Assembly (NCBI RefSeq): GCF_007859915.1 | Contig: NZ_SJPM01000001.1 | Span: forward strand, 609,502 to 673,501 | Source of the DNA: Neorhodopirellula pilleata | GTDB taxonomy: Bacteria > Planctomycetota > Planctomycetia > Pirellulales > Pirellulaceae | Length of the DNA stretch: 64,000 nt | Direction: 5' to 3' | Part shown: piece by piece, positions 37,309 to 47,780 of the stretch | How the letters are laid out: each line of letters opens with the position of its first letter | Position numbering within the stretch: the first letter of the stretch is position 1 | Notes under the pieces: model-generated | The model's database searches: none | What the model saw: the letters and a program-made list of their open reading frames with translations, nothing else | What the model was told of the DNA's origin: nothing | Position numbers and translations under genes: made by a program

Positions 37309-40261
37309 GATTGTTCATCAGGATTCCCATTGGCATCGTCGCGATCCTCGCTGCCGTCATGGCTTGTTCCGCCGCAAGTTCGCAGGAGGGAACGATCGAT
37401 TTTCAACGTGATCTATCGCCGCTATTGCAACGAAGATGTTTGAGTTGTCATAGCGGAAATGAACCAAAAGGCGATTTCTCTCTGCAAGTCGCCGACGCGG
37501 CGATGTCGGGCGGATACATCGAACCCGGGGACGCGTCAGCGAGTCATCTTGTTGATCTCATCACGCCCGTCGACGGTAAAGCGGAGATGCCCAAAGATGC
37601 CGATCCGCTGACGTCAGACGAAATTATGTTGATCCGAAAGTGGATCGATGAGGGTGCGAGTTGGCCGCAAGGATTGACGCTTCATGAACCGCGTGTCGAT
37701 GACTTTAACTGGTGGTCTTACCAACCGCTGATCCGTCCGCCAGTTCCCCAAATCGATCACCGGTGGGCGACGTCCTCGATCGACAAGTTCATCCTCGACA
37801 AGTTGAATCAAAAAGAACTGACGCCGTCGGAACCAGCCGACCGTCGCACTTTGATTCGCCGAGTGACTTATGACCTGATCGGACTTCCGCCGACTCAAGA
37901 ACAAGTTGATCAGTTCGTCAATGACACTGACCCCCAAGCCTACGTAAAACTGGTTGATCGATTGCTTGGATCGAAACATTACGGCGAACGCTGGGCACGT
38001 CATTGGTTGGACGTCGTCAAGTATGCCGACACGCATGGTTATGACAAGGACAAACTGCGAGACAACGCATGGCCCTATCGTGACTACGTCATTAGATCGT
38101 TCAACGAAGACAAGCCGTATTCGCGTTTTGTCCAGGAACAGGTTGCCGGAGACGTTTTGTTTCCGGGCCAGCCGGACGGGATCCTCGGACTCGGTTTCAT
38201 CGCCGCCGGACCGTGGGACCACATCGGTCACGTGGAAGTTCCCGAGACAAAGATCGACGGCAAGGTGGCTCGAAATCTCGACCGTGATGACATGGTTTCC
38301 AACACGCTCAATACGTTTTGTAGCGTGACCGTTCAGTGTGCTCGCTGCCACAATCACAAATTCGATCCGATCACTCAGGATCATTACTACGGACTGCAAT
38401 CGTTGTTTGCCGCCGTTGACCGCGCCGATCGTGTTTACGATTTGGATCCAAACGTTCAGCTCCAACGTGACGAGTTGGAGGCTCGCCTGGCAGAGTTGCG
38501 AAAGCAGGAGAGTGAATCTGCCAAGGAAACCGCCGCGTTGGGCGGTCCCAGGCTAACCGAACTCAAGAAACAGATTGCAGAGTTTCAGGCGAAAACCAAA
38601 GTCGTCAAGAAGCCGCAGTTCGGTTATCACACGGCGACCTCCAATAACCAAGACGATGAAAAATGGGTGGAAGTGGATCTTGAGAAAAAGATCGAGGTCT
38701 CTCGGATCGTGCTGCGTCCATGCCATGATGATTTCGGAAACATCGGCGCAGGTTTCGGATTCCCTGTTCGGTTTCGCGTCGAAGTGTCCGCGGGCGGGGA
38801 TTGGAAAACGGTTTTCGATCAAACCACGGCCGATTTTCCGAATCCGGGATTGTCGCCGGTGGAAGTTGCGACAACCGACCAGATGATTCGCAGGATTCGT
38901 GTGACGGCCACTAAGTTGGCCGATCGCAAAGGCGTCTTCATCATGGCCCTGGCCGAGTTGCAGGGCCTGAAGTCAGACGGCACCGATGTGGCGTTGGGAG
39001 CGAAAGTCACATCAGTCGATTCGATCGAAGCGCCCGTGCGTTGGGCGAGACAAAATCTGACCGACGGAGAATGGGCACAGAGCGGCGATCCGGATCTACA
39101 ACAACAGCTCGATGCGGCGACCAAAGAGTACGACAAGATCATGGCGTCGATCAATACACCCGAGCGAATTCGGCACGACGATGAGATCCGCAAGGAAATT
39201 AACCAGACACAGGACCGGCTCAGTAAACTGCCAACGGGAAAGATGGTTTACGCGGCAGCGACCAACTTCCGGCCGCAGGGCAGTTTCATGCCCACCGCAG
39301 GCAAGCCGCGGATGATCCGCGTACTTCATCGTGGAAATGTTGAACAACCCGGCGAGCCCGCAGTCCCTTGCGTGCTGCCGTTTGACGAATCGGACGACTT
39401 CTTGCTTGCGACGGAACTCGACGAGAGTCAACGCCGCGCCGCGCTGGCCCAATGGCTGACTCGCAAAAATCATCCGCTGTTATGGCGATCGATCGTGAAT
39501 CGGATTTGGCAGTATCATTTCGGCCGCGGAATCGTCGAAACGCCCAATGACTTCGGACGGATGGGGGCCAAGCCGACTCATCCCGAATTGCTGGACTGGC
39601 TGGCGGCCGAGTTCCGCGATTCCGGTGAATCAATGAAGTCGCTGCACCGTCTAATCGTCACCAGCAATACATACCAGCAGTCAGCCCGGCACGATACTGC
39701 CAATGCGGCGATCGATGCAGACAACCAATACTTGTGGCGAGCCGATCGACGGCCGAGGAAATCCGAGACTCGATTCTCGCGGTCAGCGGTGCGTTGGATC
39801 CGAAGATGGGCGGTCCCGGTTTTTATCTGTTCGAACTGGAGAAGACGGCACACTCCCCGCACTACGAGTATCATAAGTTCGATCCTAACGACACAGCTTC
39901 GCACCGACGCAGCATTTACCGATTCATCGTACGGTCGCAGCCCGATCCCTGGATGACCACGCTCGACTGCGCCGATTCATCGCAAAGTACTCCCCGACGA
40001 AATGAAACACTGACGTCACTGCAAGCTCTCTCGATGCTGAACAATCCATTCAACCTGGAGCTGTCAAGGCGTTTTGCATCACGCGTCGAGCAGGAGGCCG
40101 GGGATCTGGAGTCTCAGGTCCAGCGTGCGGTGCGGTTGACGCTACAACGTCCCGCAAGCGAAACAGAACAAGTAGAACTCGTCGACTACGCTCGATCCCA
40201 TGGCCTACCCAATATGTGTCGAATGCTGTTTAACCTCAATGAGTTTTTGTTTTTGGACTGA
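37305..40261 (+). pseudogene. Second PSCyt1-DUF1549-DUF1553 gene, single frameshift near 39745
   Basis: Reading from the ATG at 37305: a signal segment, heme motif CLSCH at residues 45-49, DUF1549 (RHWLDVVKYADTHGYDKDK, CARCHNHKFDPI), a discoidin-like middle (SRIVLRPCHDDFGNIGAGFG) and DUF1553 (VNRIWQYHFGRGIVETPNDFGRM). At DNQYLWRADRR the frame goes wrong and ends at 39956. The correct continuation, TAEEIRDSILAVSGALDPKMGGPGF, is in another frame and runs to 40261. One missing (or two extra) bases near 39740-39755 explains this. It could be a true mutation or an assembly error; the two halves otherwise look under selection. A full product would be about 985 residues. Confidence 0.85.
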
Positions 40262-40295
40262 ACCCCTCCTACAGCAGTTATCATTGCGATGAACT

Positions 40296-41753
40296 ATGAA
40301 TTACCCCATGCCAAACAGACGTGACTTTCTAAGCAGCGGCGGCGCCGGTTTCGGTAGCCTCGCACTGGCGGCGATGCTGCAGGAGGAATCGCAAGCATCA
40401 TCGGGCGGCGTGGTGAAAGTCTTACACCATCCGCCCAAAGCGAAACCAGTCGTGCAATTGTTCATGGCGGGGGCTGCCAGCCATATCGATCTGTGGGATC
40501 ATAAACCGATGCTGGAAAAGCATCACGGAGAAGAATCCGATTTCGGTGAACACGTGGAGGCGTTTCAAAACGGACTTGGACCATGGATGAAATCCCCTTT
40601 CAAGTTTTCGCCGCAGGGCGAGTCGGGAAAGATGATCAGCGAGGTCGTCGAGCCCCTCGGCTGCTGTGTCGACGATATTGCGTTTGTGCATAACATGGTC
40701 GGCATAACCGGCGTGCATTCGCAAGCGACTTATCTGCAGGCAACCGGCTTCCAACGCCCCGGCTTTCCCGGCATGGGCTCATGGATCAGTTACGCGTTGG
40801 GATCGATCAACGAGGACCTACCGACCTTCGTCGTCTTGCCCGACCATCGCGGTTATGCAAGCAACGGACCCAAGAACTGGGGATCAGCGTTCTTGCCTGC
40901 CAGTTCGCAAGGGACCGCGATCTTTCCTCAGCGTGACAATCCGATCGAAGACCTGATGCCCCACGCCGACTACGTTACCCAAGAAGGCGACCGCGACGGA
41001 CTCAAGCTGCTCAATCGCATGAACCGGCGATATCAGCAGCAGCGTGACCACGATTCTCGGCTCGTCGCTCGAATCCGTTCCTATGAATTGGCGGCTCGCA
41101 TGCAGCTATCCGCACCGGAAGCCTTGGACATTTCAGGCGAGCCAGACCATATCATGAAAATGTACGGGCTTGATCGACTTGGTGCGACCTATCCCGACGA
41201 GATCAACCCTGCCGAGGAAGCGGAATACTTTGGGCGGAAGTGCTTGATCGCTCGAAGGTTGCTTGAACGGGGAGTGCGGTTTATCCAAATTTGGTCCGGC
41301 AACGACAACGGTTTTCCCCGACGCAACTGGGATTCTCATGAAGATATTCAGCGTGATCATGGACCACTGGCGCGAGGCATGGCCGTTGGCACCGCAGCCC
41401 TGCTGAAAGACTTAAAGCAAAGCGGCCTGCTTGAGGATACGATTGTCTTGTGGACCACCGAGTTCGGCCGCATGCCAAGCACACAGGGAAACAAGGGACG
41501 CGACCACAATCCATATGTCTTTACGAATTGGCTCGCAGGTGGCGGGATCAAAGGAGGCGTGACCTATGGTGCGTCGGATCAGTGGGGATACAAACCGCTC
41601 GATCGAAGCAATCCAACACAGGTCTACGATATTCACGCTACTATTTTGTACTTGCTCGGCATCGACCACACACAATTGACCGTCCGGCATGACGGCATCG
41701 ATCGACGTCTTACCGACGTCCATGGACACGTAATCAAGGACATTTTGACATGA
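40296..41753 (+). CDS. DUF1501 sulfatase-like secreted protein (second copy)
   Basis: A 485-residue Tat-type protein ([22 protein letters not shown]). The hallmarks are [34 protein letters not shown] and [12 protein letters not shown]. It is the partner of the frameshifted cytochrome protein just upstream. Its sequence differs from the first DUF1501 copy over most of its length, so the two pairs are old paralogues rather than a recent tandem duplication. Its stop overlaps the next start by four bases. Confidence 0.93.
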   Translation: MNYPMPNRRDFLSSGGAGFGSLALAAMLQEESQASSGGVVKVLHHPPKAKPVVQLFMAGAASHIDLWDHKPMLEKHHGEESDFGEHVEAFQNGLGPWMKSPFKFSPQGESGKMISEVVEPLGCCVDDIAFVHNMVGITGVHSQATYLQATGFQRPGFPGMGSWISYALGSINEDLPTFVVLPDHRGYASNGPKNWGSAFLPASSQGTAIFPQRDNPIEDLMPHADYVTQEGDRDGLKLLNRMNRRYQQQRDHDSRLVARIRSYELAARMQLSAPEALDISGEPDHIMKMYGLDRLGATYPDEINPAEEAEYFGRKCLIARRLLERGVRFIQIWSGNDNGFPRRNWDSHEDIQRDHGPLARGMAVGTAALLKDLKQSGLLEDTIVLWTTEFGRMPSTQGNKGRDHNPYVFTNWLAGGGIKGGVTYGASDQWGYKPLDRSNPTQVYDIHATILYLLGIDHTQLTVRHDGIDRRLTDVHGHVIKDILT

Positions 41754-44260
41754 GCAACTTAGTAATCTCAAGTAGTGGAGTTCCGCTGAATTCTCGATCG
41801 ATGCATTCTTGGCCTTATGGATTTCTGTTGAAATCGACTTGGAGTTTCATCGTGTTCGCGTTCTTTTCCGGAGCGGCGTTCGCTTCCAATGCGGAACCGT
41901 TTGAAAGCTTTTTGGCGGAGCACTGCTTTCGGTGTCATGGCCCTCAGACTGAAGAAGGTGACATTCGTATCGACCAGCTTTCGCGTGACTTCAAAGCGGG
42001 AGTGGACTCGCACCACTGGGCCGAGGCGCTCGATAAGCTCAACAGCGGCGAGATGCCTCCGAAAGATGAACCGCAGCCGACTCAAGACGAGATCGCAGCG
42101 TTCGTCACCAAACTCGACTCGTTGCTGAAGGAAGGGCGAGCAGCGAGGATGGCGGCGCGGCCGGCGGTCTCACATTACCGTCTCAGCCGCAAAGAGTATC
42201 AAAACACGGTCTATGATTTGTTAGGCGTTCGATATGATCCGGCCAAACCGGGAGAGCTGAACGAGGACACGTTGTGGCATGGATACGAACGCATCGGATC
42301 GCAACTTTCGCTTTCGCCTTCGCATGTGGACCGCTTTTACCGCGCGGCGGACATCGTGCTCGACCGCGCCTTCCCCGCCACGTCCAGCGACGCTCGCAAA
42401 GTTCGCAAGACGGCGGCCGAACTGCGATACGGAGGCGGCAAGGAACAGCAGGAGGCGCTGGATCGATTCGGCATCAAGCGGCCGATGCGCTACCTTCTTT
42501 TCCCCGGTCGAGTCGAACAAGCACTTTCGTCCAACTGGTTTGGACAAACAGGCCCAAGCCACAGCGGGCTTTACAAACTACGATTGCAGGCCAGCGGTAC
42601 GCGTCCGCCCGGCGGCCAACCGGCGCACCTGAGCATCGGCAAGCAAACCAGTGAGGAGACTGTTGAAGGACTCGTTGAATTTGACATCACGTCATCGGAA
42701 GATACTCCACAGGTTTATGAGTTCGAAGTCTTTCTCGAAATGCCAACCCAGTTGCACTTCGCCGTGGTGGCCACCGACGTGGTGGACCGACGTGCCGGTG
42801 CCGCATTCCGCAACGCGCTCGCTAGTCGGGGTGGATACATCTTCACGCACAGCAGCGAAACACTTCTGCTCAATCCCAACGCTCCGCAGATGTTTGACGA
42901 GAGTGGCAACGGCATCTTCTCGACGGTGATCCTCGACTGGATCGAATGGGAAGGGCCGCTCGTCACCGAGGATGAAAAATCCCGGCGTGATGGTGTGTTG
43001 CCACCAGACGACGCGACTCCTGAGGTCGTCGCCGAGCACTTGCGACGCTTCGCCGAAAACGCATGGCGGCGGCCGGTGAAAATGGAAGAGTTGAAGGACT
43101 ATCTTGAAACTTACCACGTCGAGCGCGGAGCCGGCGAAAAGCCCGCTGATGCTTTTCGAATCATGCTGCAGAGCGTGCTGACATCAAGAAACTTCATCTA
43201 TCTCGTCGAAGGCGAACCCGACGCACGCCAACACCTTACCGATTGGGAACTCGCCACACGGTTGTCGTACTTCCTATGGAGTTCAATGCCGGATGACGCT
43301 CTGTTCTCCGCAGCCAGGGACGGAAACCTGAGCGATGAGCGTCTGGAGAAGGAAGTAGACCGGATGTTGTCGGACGACCGGATCAACCGTTTCATCGACG
43401 ACTTCTCGCGGCAGTGGCTGCAATTGCATCGCGTCGGGATGTTCCCACCGGATAAGAAGCTCTATCCCGCCTACGACGACTGGCTCGAGACGAGCATGCG
43501 TGAGGAACCGGTCGAGTACTTCCGCGAAATGCTCGCAAATAACCTGCCGATTGAAGACTTCCTCGATTCCCAATGGACGATGGCCAATGCCCGGCTTTGC
43601 GATTTCTACGGACTGGCCGAGCCGAAGAAGGACGGTTTTCAGCGAGTGTCGTTCAATGCCGAAGACCATCGAGGTGGACTGCTCACGATGGGCGCGGTGC
43701 TCGGGTTGACCTCCGACGGGACGCGACACCGACCGGTGCACCGCGGCGTTTGGGTCAGCGAAGCGATCTTCAACAGGACTCCCCCGTCACCTCCGGCCAA
43801 CGTGGATCCGATCGAACCCGTTCCGCCCCAAGGAAACAAGATCACCATCCGCGATCGAATCGAAGCACATGCTAAGAACGCAAGTTGCGCCGCCTGCCAC
43901 CGCAACATCGATCCGCTCGGATTGGCGTTTGACCAGTACGACGCGATCGGCCAATGGCGCACCCGCGAGCACGTCCCAACGGGTATCGGTGAAGATCCGC
44001 CGGTGGATGCGTCGGGCGTGATGCCCGACGGTCGTCCGTTCACCGATTCGGAACAATTCAAACAACTGTTACTCGACGACCGCGAGAAGGTCGCCCAAGC
44101 TTTCATCGAACACCTTTGCACCTACGCCCTTCGTCGCGTACTGACCGTGGATGATCGGGACGGAGTCCAAGCGATAGTCGGCGAAGCGAAGCGACATCAA
44201 TACCGCGTCAGAGACATCGTTCGCTCGGTGGCTTTGTCGGACTTGATTAGGAAACGCTGA
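41750..44260 (+). CDS. DUF1592-type multidomain protein with N-terminal cytochrome c motif
   Basis: An 836-residue exported protein. A signal segment (residues ~28-46) leads into a c-type heme motif CFRCH (59-63). The domain order typical of planctomycetes follows: DUF1587 ([16 protein letters not shown]), DUF1595 ([13 protein letters not shown]), DUF1592 ([21 protein letters not shown]), DUF1588 ([39 protein letters not shown] with a second CxxCH) and DUF1585 ([18 protein letters not shown]). Its genetic partner is DUF1552, here at 44905 but separated by the S23 cassette. Function is unproven; a redox role is suggested by the heme sites. Confidence 0.93.
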   Translation: MSNLVISSSGVPLNSRSMHSWPYGFLLKSTWSFIVFAFFSGAAFASNAEPFESFLAEHCFRCHGPQTEEGDIRIDQLSRDFKAGVDSHHWAEALDKLNSGEMPPKDEPQPTQDEIAAFVTKLDSLLKEGRAARMAARPAVSHYRLSRKEYQNTVYDLLGVRYDPAKPGELNEDTLWHGYERIGSQLSLSPSHVDRFYRAADIVLDRAFPATSSDARKVRKTAAELRYGGGKEQQEALDRFGIKRPMRYLLFPGRVEQALSSNWFGQTGPSHSGLYKLRLQASGTRPPGGQPAHLSIGKQTSEETVEGLVEFDITSSEDTPQVYEFEVFLEMPTQLHFAVVATDVVDRRAGAAFRNALASRGGYIFTHSSETLLLNPNAPQMFDESGNGIFSTVILDWIEWEGPLVTEDEKSRRDGVLPPDDATPEVVAEHLRRFAENAWRRPVKMEELKDYLETYHVERGAGEKPADAFRIMLQSVLTSRNFIYLVEGEPDARQHLTDWELATRLSYFLWSSMPDDALFSAARDGNLSDERLEKEVDRMLSDDRINRFIDDFSRQWLQLHRVGMFPPDKKLYPAYDDWLETSMREEPVEYFREMLANNLPIEDFLDSQWTMANARLCDFYGLAEPKKDGFQRVSFNAEDHRGGLLTMGAVLGLTSDGTRHRPVHRGVWVSEAIFNRTPPSPPANVDPIEPVPPQGNKITIRDRIEAHAKNASCAACHRNIDPLGLAFDQYDAIGQWRTREHVPTGIGEDPPVDASGVMPDGRPFTDSEQFKQLLLDDREKVAQAFIEHLCTYALRRVLTVDDRDGVQAIVGEAKRHQYRVRDIVRSVALSDLIRKR

Positions 44261-44264
44261 TTCG

Positions 44265-44866
44265 GTGGAAGAGCAAAATGATTAATGAGTAGTGGAGATT
44301 GGAAAATGCATAATGAAGCGAGGATCGAAAGATGAGAATCGACTCGGAAAGGAGCCAATATTGAAGATCGACTGTTGATGTTCGCTGTTCGCGTTGGGAA
44401 GGCAGTCGATGCATTGCCGGAGACTCGGCTTGGACGACACATTGCCGGACAACTCGTGCGGTCGGGAACTTCCCCGGCTCCCAACTATGCCGAAGCTTGT
44501 GCGGCTGAGAGTAAGAAAGACTTTATTCACAAGCTCGCGATTGCATTGAAAGAGCTTCGTGAAAGCAGCGTGTGGATACGAATGATCGTAAAATCAGAGT
44601 TACTTCCCGAACAAAGGCTCGAACCACTTCAGGACGAATGCGATCAGCTTTGTAAGATCATCGCCAAATCGCTCGTAACTGCGAAATCCAACCAAACACG
44701 ACGGGACTCAATTAGTAAACGAGAATGATTATTGATCGATGAATAATAGAAAATGAAAAACGCAGAATCGACGAGCAAGCAAACATCCCTCATCGCGAGA
44801 AAACGCATAGCCTTGCTTAATTTTTCATTCTCCAGTCTCCATTACTCATCAATCATTCTCTTCCAC
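44265..44866. mobile_element. 602 bp cassette with ~41 bp terminal inverted repeats carrying an S23-type gene
   Basis: The left end (44265-44308) begins GTGGAAGAG and continues AATGATTAATGAGTAGTGGA. The right end, read in reverse complement from 44866 to 44826, begins GTGGAAGAG and continues AATGATTGATGAGTAATGGA. Over the aligned 32-base core (44277-44308 against 44826-44857) only four positions differ, all transitions. The left end has two extra bases (CA) between the blocks. The cassette sits exactly between the stop of the DUF1592 gene and the DUF1552 gene. The only gene inside is the S23/four-helix-bundle gene. No transposase is present. Confidence 0.72.
44378..44728 (+). CDS. S23-type four-helix-bundle protein
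   Basis: A 116-residue helical protein of the family found in 23S rRNA intervening sequences and as free four-helix bundle proteins. Diagnostic strings are LPETRLGRHIAGQLVRSGTSPAPNYAEACAAESKKDFIHKLAIALKELRES. The codons before the ATG also fit the family (NIEDRLLMFAV), so the native start may be a few codons upstream at a non-ATG codon. It lies inside the inverted-repeat cassette. The family is not enzymatic; binding to structured RNA is a hypothesis. It interrupts the DUF1592-DUF1552 pair without damaging either. Confidence 0.87.
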   Translation: MFAVRVGKAVDALPETRLGRHIAGQLVRSGTSPAPNYAEACAAESKKDFIHKLAIALKELRESSVWIRMIVKSELLPEQRLEPLQDECDQLCKIIAKSLVTAKSNQTRRDSISKRE

Positions 44867-44904
44867 AATGAAAACAGAACCACTGACCCAAGGAACCAAG
44901 AACG

Positions 44905-46260
44905 ATGAACTACCTTTCCCAATCCTGGCTGATCGACCGCCGCCATGCGCTTCGTGCGATGGGCACTTGCATCTCACTTCCATTCCTGGAATGCATGGTC
45001 CCATTGAATGCGGCGGAGAAGCAAACGGAGACGCCTCGGCGAAGCGCTTTTATCTATCTCGCCAACGGTGTTCATTCGCTGAACTATCAGATCACGACTC
45101 CAGGGAAAGACTTTGAATTTTCAAGATCACTGAAACCTCTGGAGAAATACCGCGAGGTTGTCACTCCTGTCAGTGGACTACATCATCCAGGAAGCCTGGG
45201 GCACCATCACAACTGCATCAACATCTGGTTGACCGGCGGAAAGATCGGCCCGTCGGAACGCAACACGATCTCCGTCGACCAGAAGATGGCCGAAGTCACC
45301 GCGCAGCACACTCGATACCCTTCCATGGAGATTGCCCTCACGCAGGGTTCCCTCGCCTGGACCGCAGACGGCGTCCAGCTTCCCGCGATGCGTCGTTGCA
45401 GCGAGATCTTCAAGTCGCTGTTCGAAGAACCGAAGGGAGGCATCGAAGCGCAGCGAAAAGCGTTGCGCCGCAAAGCCAGCGTTCTCGATGACAACCTCGC
45501 GGAGGTACGGCGGCTTGAAGAGCAGATGGGAGCGGCCGACAAAGGTCGCCTCGATCAATACCTTACCTCGGTTCGCGAAGCCGAGATCCGGGCACGACGG
45601 GCCGATGCGTGGCTCGACACGCCGTTGCCCGAAATCGCCGATGCCGACCGCAAACGGACCAACCGGGACGTGCCCCAAACCCAGGCGGGCGACTATTTCC
45701 GCACCGTTTATGACCTCATCGTGCTCGCCTTCCAAACGGATGTCACTCGTGTGGCCACGTTCAGCCTCGGCGGCGAAGGCGATGCGTTCGCCATACCGGA
45801 GATCGGCATCACCGAGTCGCGGCATCAGCTCAGCCACCACGGCGGTGATGAAGGCTACATGGAGAAGCTCACCAACTACGACACCTTCGCCATCGAGCAG
45901 TTCGGTTACTTCCTCTCGCGACTCGAAGAGACAAAAGATCTCAACGGAAAGCCGCTGCTGGGTTCAACGATGTCGCTCTTCGGCAGCGGGATGTCTTACG
46001 GCCACAGCCACGGGAACGCTAACTTGCCACTGGTGTTCGCTGGCGGAAACGACCTCGGACTTAAACACGGTAGCCATCTCGACTTCAACCAAGATCACTT
46101 CGACGGTTACCAACTCGACAATCCCGGTGCACACTACGGACTATGCAGCCGTCCCGCGAATCCTGACGCTCACATGAGCAACCTGCTGCTTCTGATGGCT
46201 CAACGCATGGGCGTGGAAACCGACACGTTCGGTGATAGTAATAAGGTGATTGAAGTGTAG
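44905..46260 (+). CDS. DUF1552 secreted protein
   Basis: A 451-residue protein with a Tat-like start ([23 protein letters not shown]). Family strings: [67 protein letters not shown] and [23 protein letters not shown]. Like DUF1501 it is thought to be related to the alkaline-phosphatase fold and is typically encoded next to DUF1592, as here apart from the inserted S23 cassette. Function is unknown. Confidence 0.93.
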   Translation: MNYLSQSWLIDRRHALRAMGTCISLPFLECMVPLNAAEKQTETPRRSAFIYLANGVHSLNYQITTPGKDFEFSRSLKPLEKYREVVTPVSGLHHPGSLGHHHNCINIWLTGGKIGPSERNTISVDQKMAEVTAQHTRYPSMEIALTQGSLAWTADGVQLPAMRRCSEIFKSLFEEPKGGIEAQRKALRRKASVLDDNLAEVRRLEEQMGAADKGRLDQYLTSVREAEIRARRADAWLDTPLPEIADADRKRTNRDVPQTQAGDYFRTVYDLIVLAFQTDVTRVATFSLGGEGDAFAIPEIGITESRHQLSHHGGDEGYMEKLTNYDTFAIEQFGYFLSRLEETKDLNGKPLLGSTMSLFGSGMSYGHSHGNANLPLVFAGGNDLGLKHGSHLDFNQDHFDGYQLDNPGAHYGLCSRPANPDAHMSNLLLLMAQRMGVETDTFGDSNKVIEV

Positions 46261-46298
46261 AGCGAATTTTATGGTACCGCGTTCAGCCCTAGAATTTT

Positions 46299-46390
46299 CA
46301 TTTTTCAATCTCCATGAATCAATAACCATTCCTCCGAAGTGCGAACAAACCACAGCGAGAGAAGGAATGATTATTGAGTAATGAGAGATG
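46299..46390. repeat. Two inverted copies of the cassette-end repeat, no gene between them
   Basis: The reverse complement of 46299-46332 reads GGAATGGTTATTGATTCATG, continuing GAGATTGAAAAATG. The plus strand at 46364-46390 reads GGAATGATTATTGAGTAATG. Both resemble the ends of the S23 cassette 1.5 kb upstream but are more diverged, in opposite order, and only 31 bases apart. The rest of 46261-46443 has no gene. Confidence 0.6.
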
Positions 46391-46443
46391 AAGAACTCAA
46401 AAGGGATATCAATTGGAGAATCTGTTTGAGCAAGCATACAACA

Positions 46444-47733
46444 ATGAGTCGTTTTTTGCATTTTGCGAGATTGCTTCCCGCCTTTTCGCTGGGGATGTCG
46501 TTGATTTTGGTAGTCCCCGCACCTGCAGCCGAAGTTTCGTTTCGTCCCGAGCCGGGAAAGTTCCCTCCGCTTGAAAAGGCACACTCCTATCGGGGCGAAC
46601 TGGTCTTTGTGGATCATGCCAACCGTCGTGGCAGCATCCGTGTGCAAGGAGACGGCAAGTTTTACAGAAATGATCCACACCCCTTCGCCATGCTGCCCTA
46701 TGGCATCGTGAGGTACCACGGCGCTCCGGCGGATCTCCGCGATGTTCCGCTCGGCACCGTGTTGCACGTGCGAGCCTTTCTCCCGCCTGACCCGAAGCAA
46801 TCCGCAGTGCCGGTCTTGCCGGTCGACAACAAGGAGAAAGATGCAGGGCATTATCGTGGAACCGGTGTCTTTCCCGCTGAGAACCACGTGCTTCTCCTCG
46901 AGGACGAACCCAGTCACTGCCTACGCGAGGGGTTGGCTTGGAAGCTTATCGAAGTGGAACTCAAGGACGACGCAGGGAAGATGATCGCCAGCCGCGAGCC
47001 GAAGGCCGGCGGTGACGGTAATGCCGCAAAAGAAAGCTTGACTTTCGATGCCGCTACTCGCATCTGGCGCGGCCGTGAGCGTATTCGGGTTGCGGACCTT
47101 GTCGCCGAAGAAGCATGGCCCGCCAGCGGAAAGAAGCAACTCGATGGGCAGGCCGTCTTGCTCGGAATCACTTGGAAACCGGCACCCGGCGACGGCTTAA
47201 GTGGTGCCTTTACTCAATTCCATATCTCGGACATCTGGTTGGACGACGACGCCATCGAGAACGCGGCCCATTTTCAAACCGAGACGCACAAAACTTTTAT
47301 CCGCAGCCGCTGGATGCCGGCCTGGATTGATGCTGTTGAGTACGGCAAATTCGGCCGCGCAAACGTGACCGCGACGCTATTCGGCGGCATGGACGACACG
47401 CTCTATCAAGACTTTACAAAAGGCATCGAGGCGCAGATCAATGGAGCCGAGAACACATTGAAGCACGCAGCCGGCCACTACGGGCCGTCCCACGTCGCTT
47501 CGAGTGGCAAGATCCTTGACGTCACCGCAGCAACGGGAGAAGTGCCTCTTGGCAGCAGCGGTATCCAAATCCATATCGAGACCGACCTAATCATCGAAGG
47601 CATTCGCCCCGGAAGAGTGGTCCGCATTCGACCGGAAAGTTGGCCCAAGACCCAGATCCCTCGGGAGGAATATCTTCTTGAAAACAACCCGGAGGATCGC
47701 TTTCCGTCTCCCGACATCTTTCCGAAATACTGA
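46444..47733 (+). CDS. Secreted protein of unknown function, tandem paralogue A
   Basis: A 429-residue protein starting at ATG 46444 with a signal peptide ([22 protein letters not shown]). The core begins [21 protein letters not shown] and includes [86 protein letters not shown] and a C-terminal [21 protein letters not shown]. No family was recognised. It follows DUF1552 and is followed by a close paralogue. Conservation of [21 protein letters not shown] in both copies marks the likely functional centre. Confidence 0.85.
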   Translation: MSRFLHFARLLPAFSLGMSLILVVPAPAAEVSFRPEPGKFPPLEKAHSYRGELVFVDHANRRGSIRVQGDGKFYRNDPHPFAMLPYGIVRYHGAPADLRDVPLGTVLHVRAFLPPDPKQSAVPVLPVDNKEKDAGHYRGTGVFPAENHVLLLEDEPSHCLREGLAWKLIEVELKDDAGKMIASREPKAGGDGNAAKESLTFDAATRIWRGRERIRVADLVAEEAWPASGKKQLDGQAVLLGITWKPAPGDGLSGAFTQFHISDIWLDDDAIENAAHFQTETHKTFIRSRWMPAWIDAVEYGKFGRANVTATLFGGMDDTLYQDFTKGIEAQINGAENTLKHAAGHYGPSHVASSGKILDVTAATGEVPLGSSGIQIHIETDLIIEGIRPGRVVRIRPESWPKTQIPREEYLLENNPEDRFPSPDIFPKY

Positions 47734-47780
47734 TTTTTTGTTTTCTTTGTCCTTCGTACTTTGTTCTTTGTTGGTGCGTC

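Noticed and set aside
37614..38465. Minus-strand 283-residue frame within the second cytochrome gene
   Set aside because: Shadow of a strongly conserved DUF1549 region; no motif or ribosome site.
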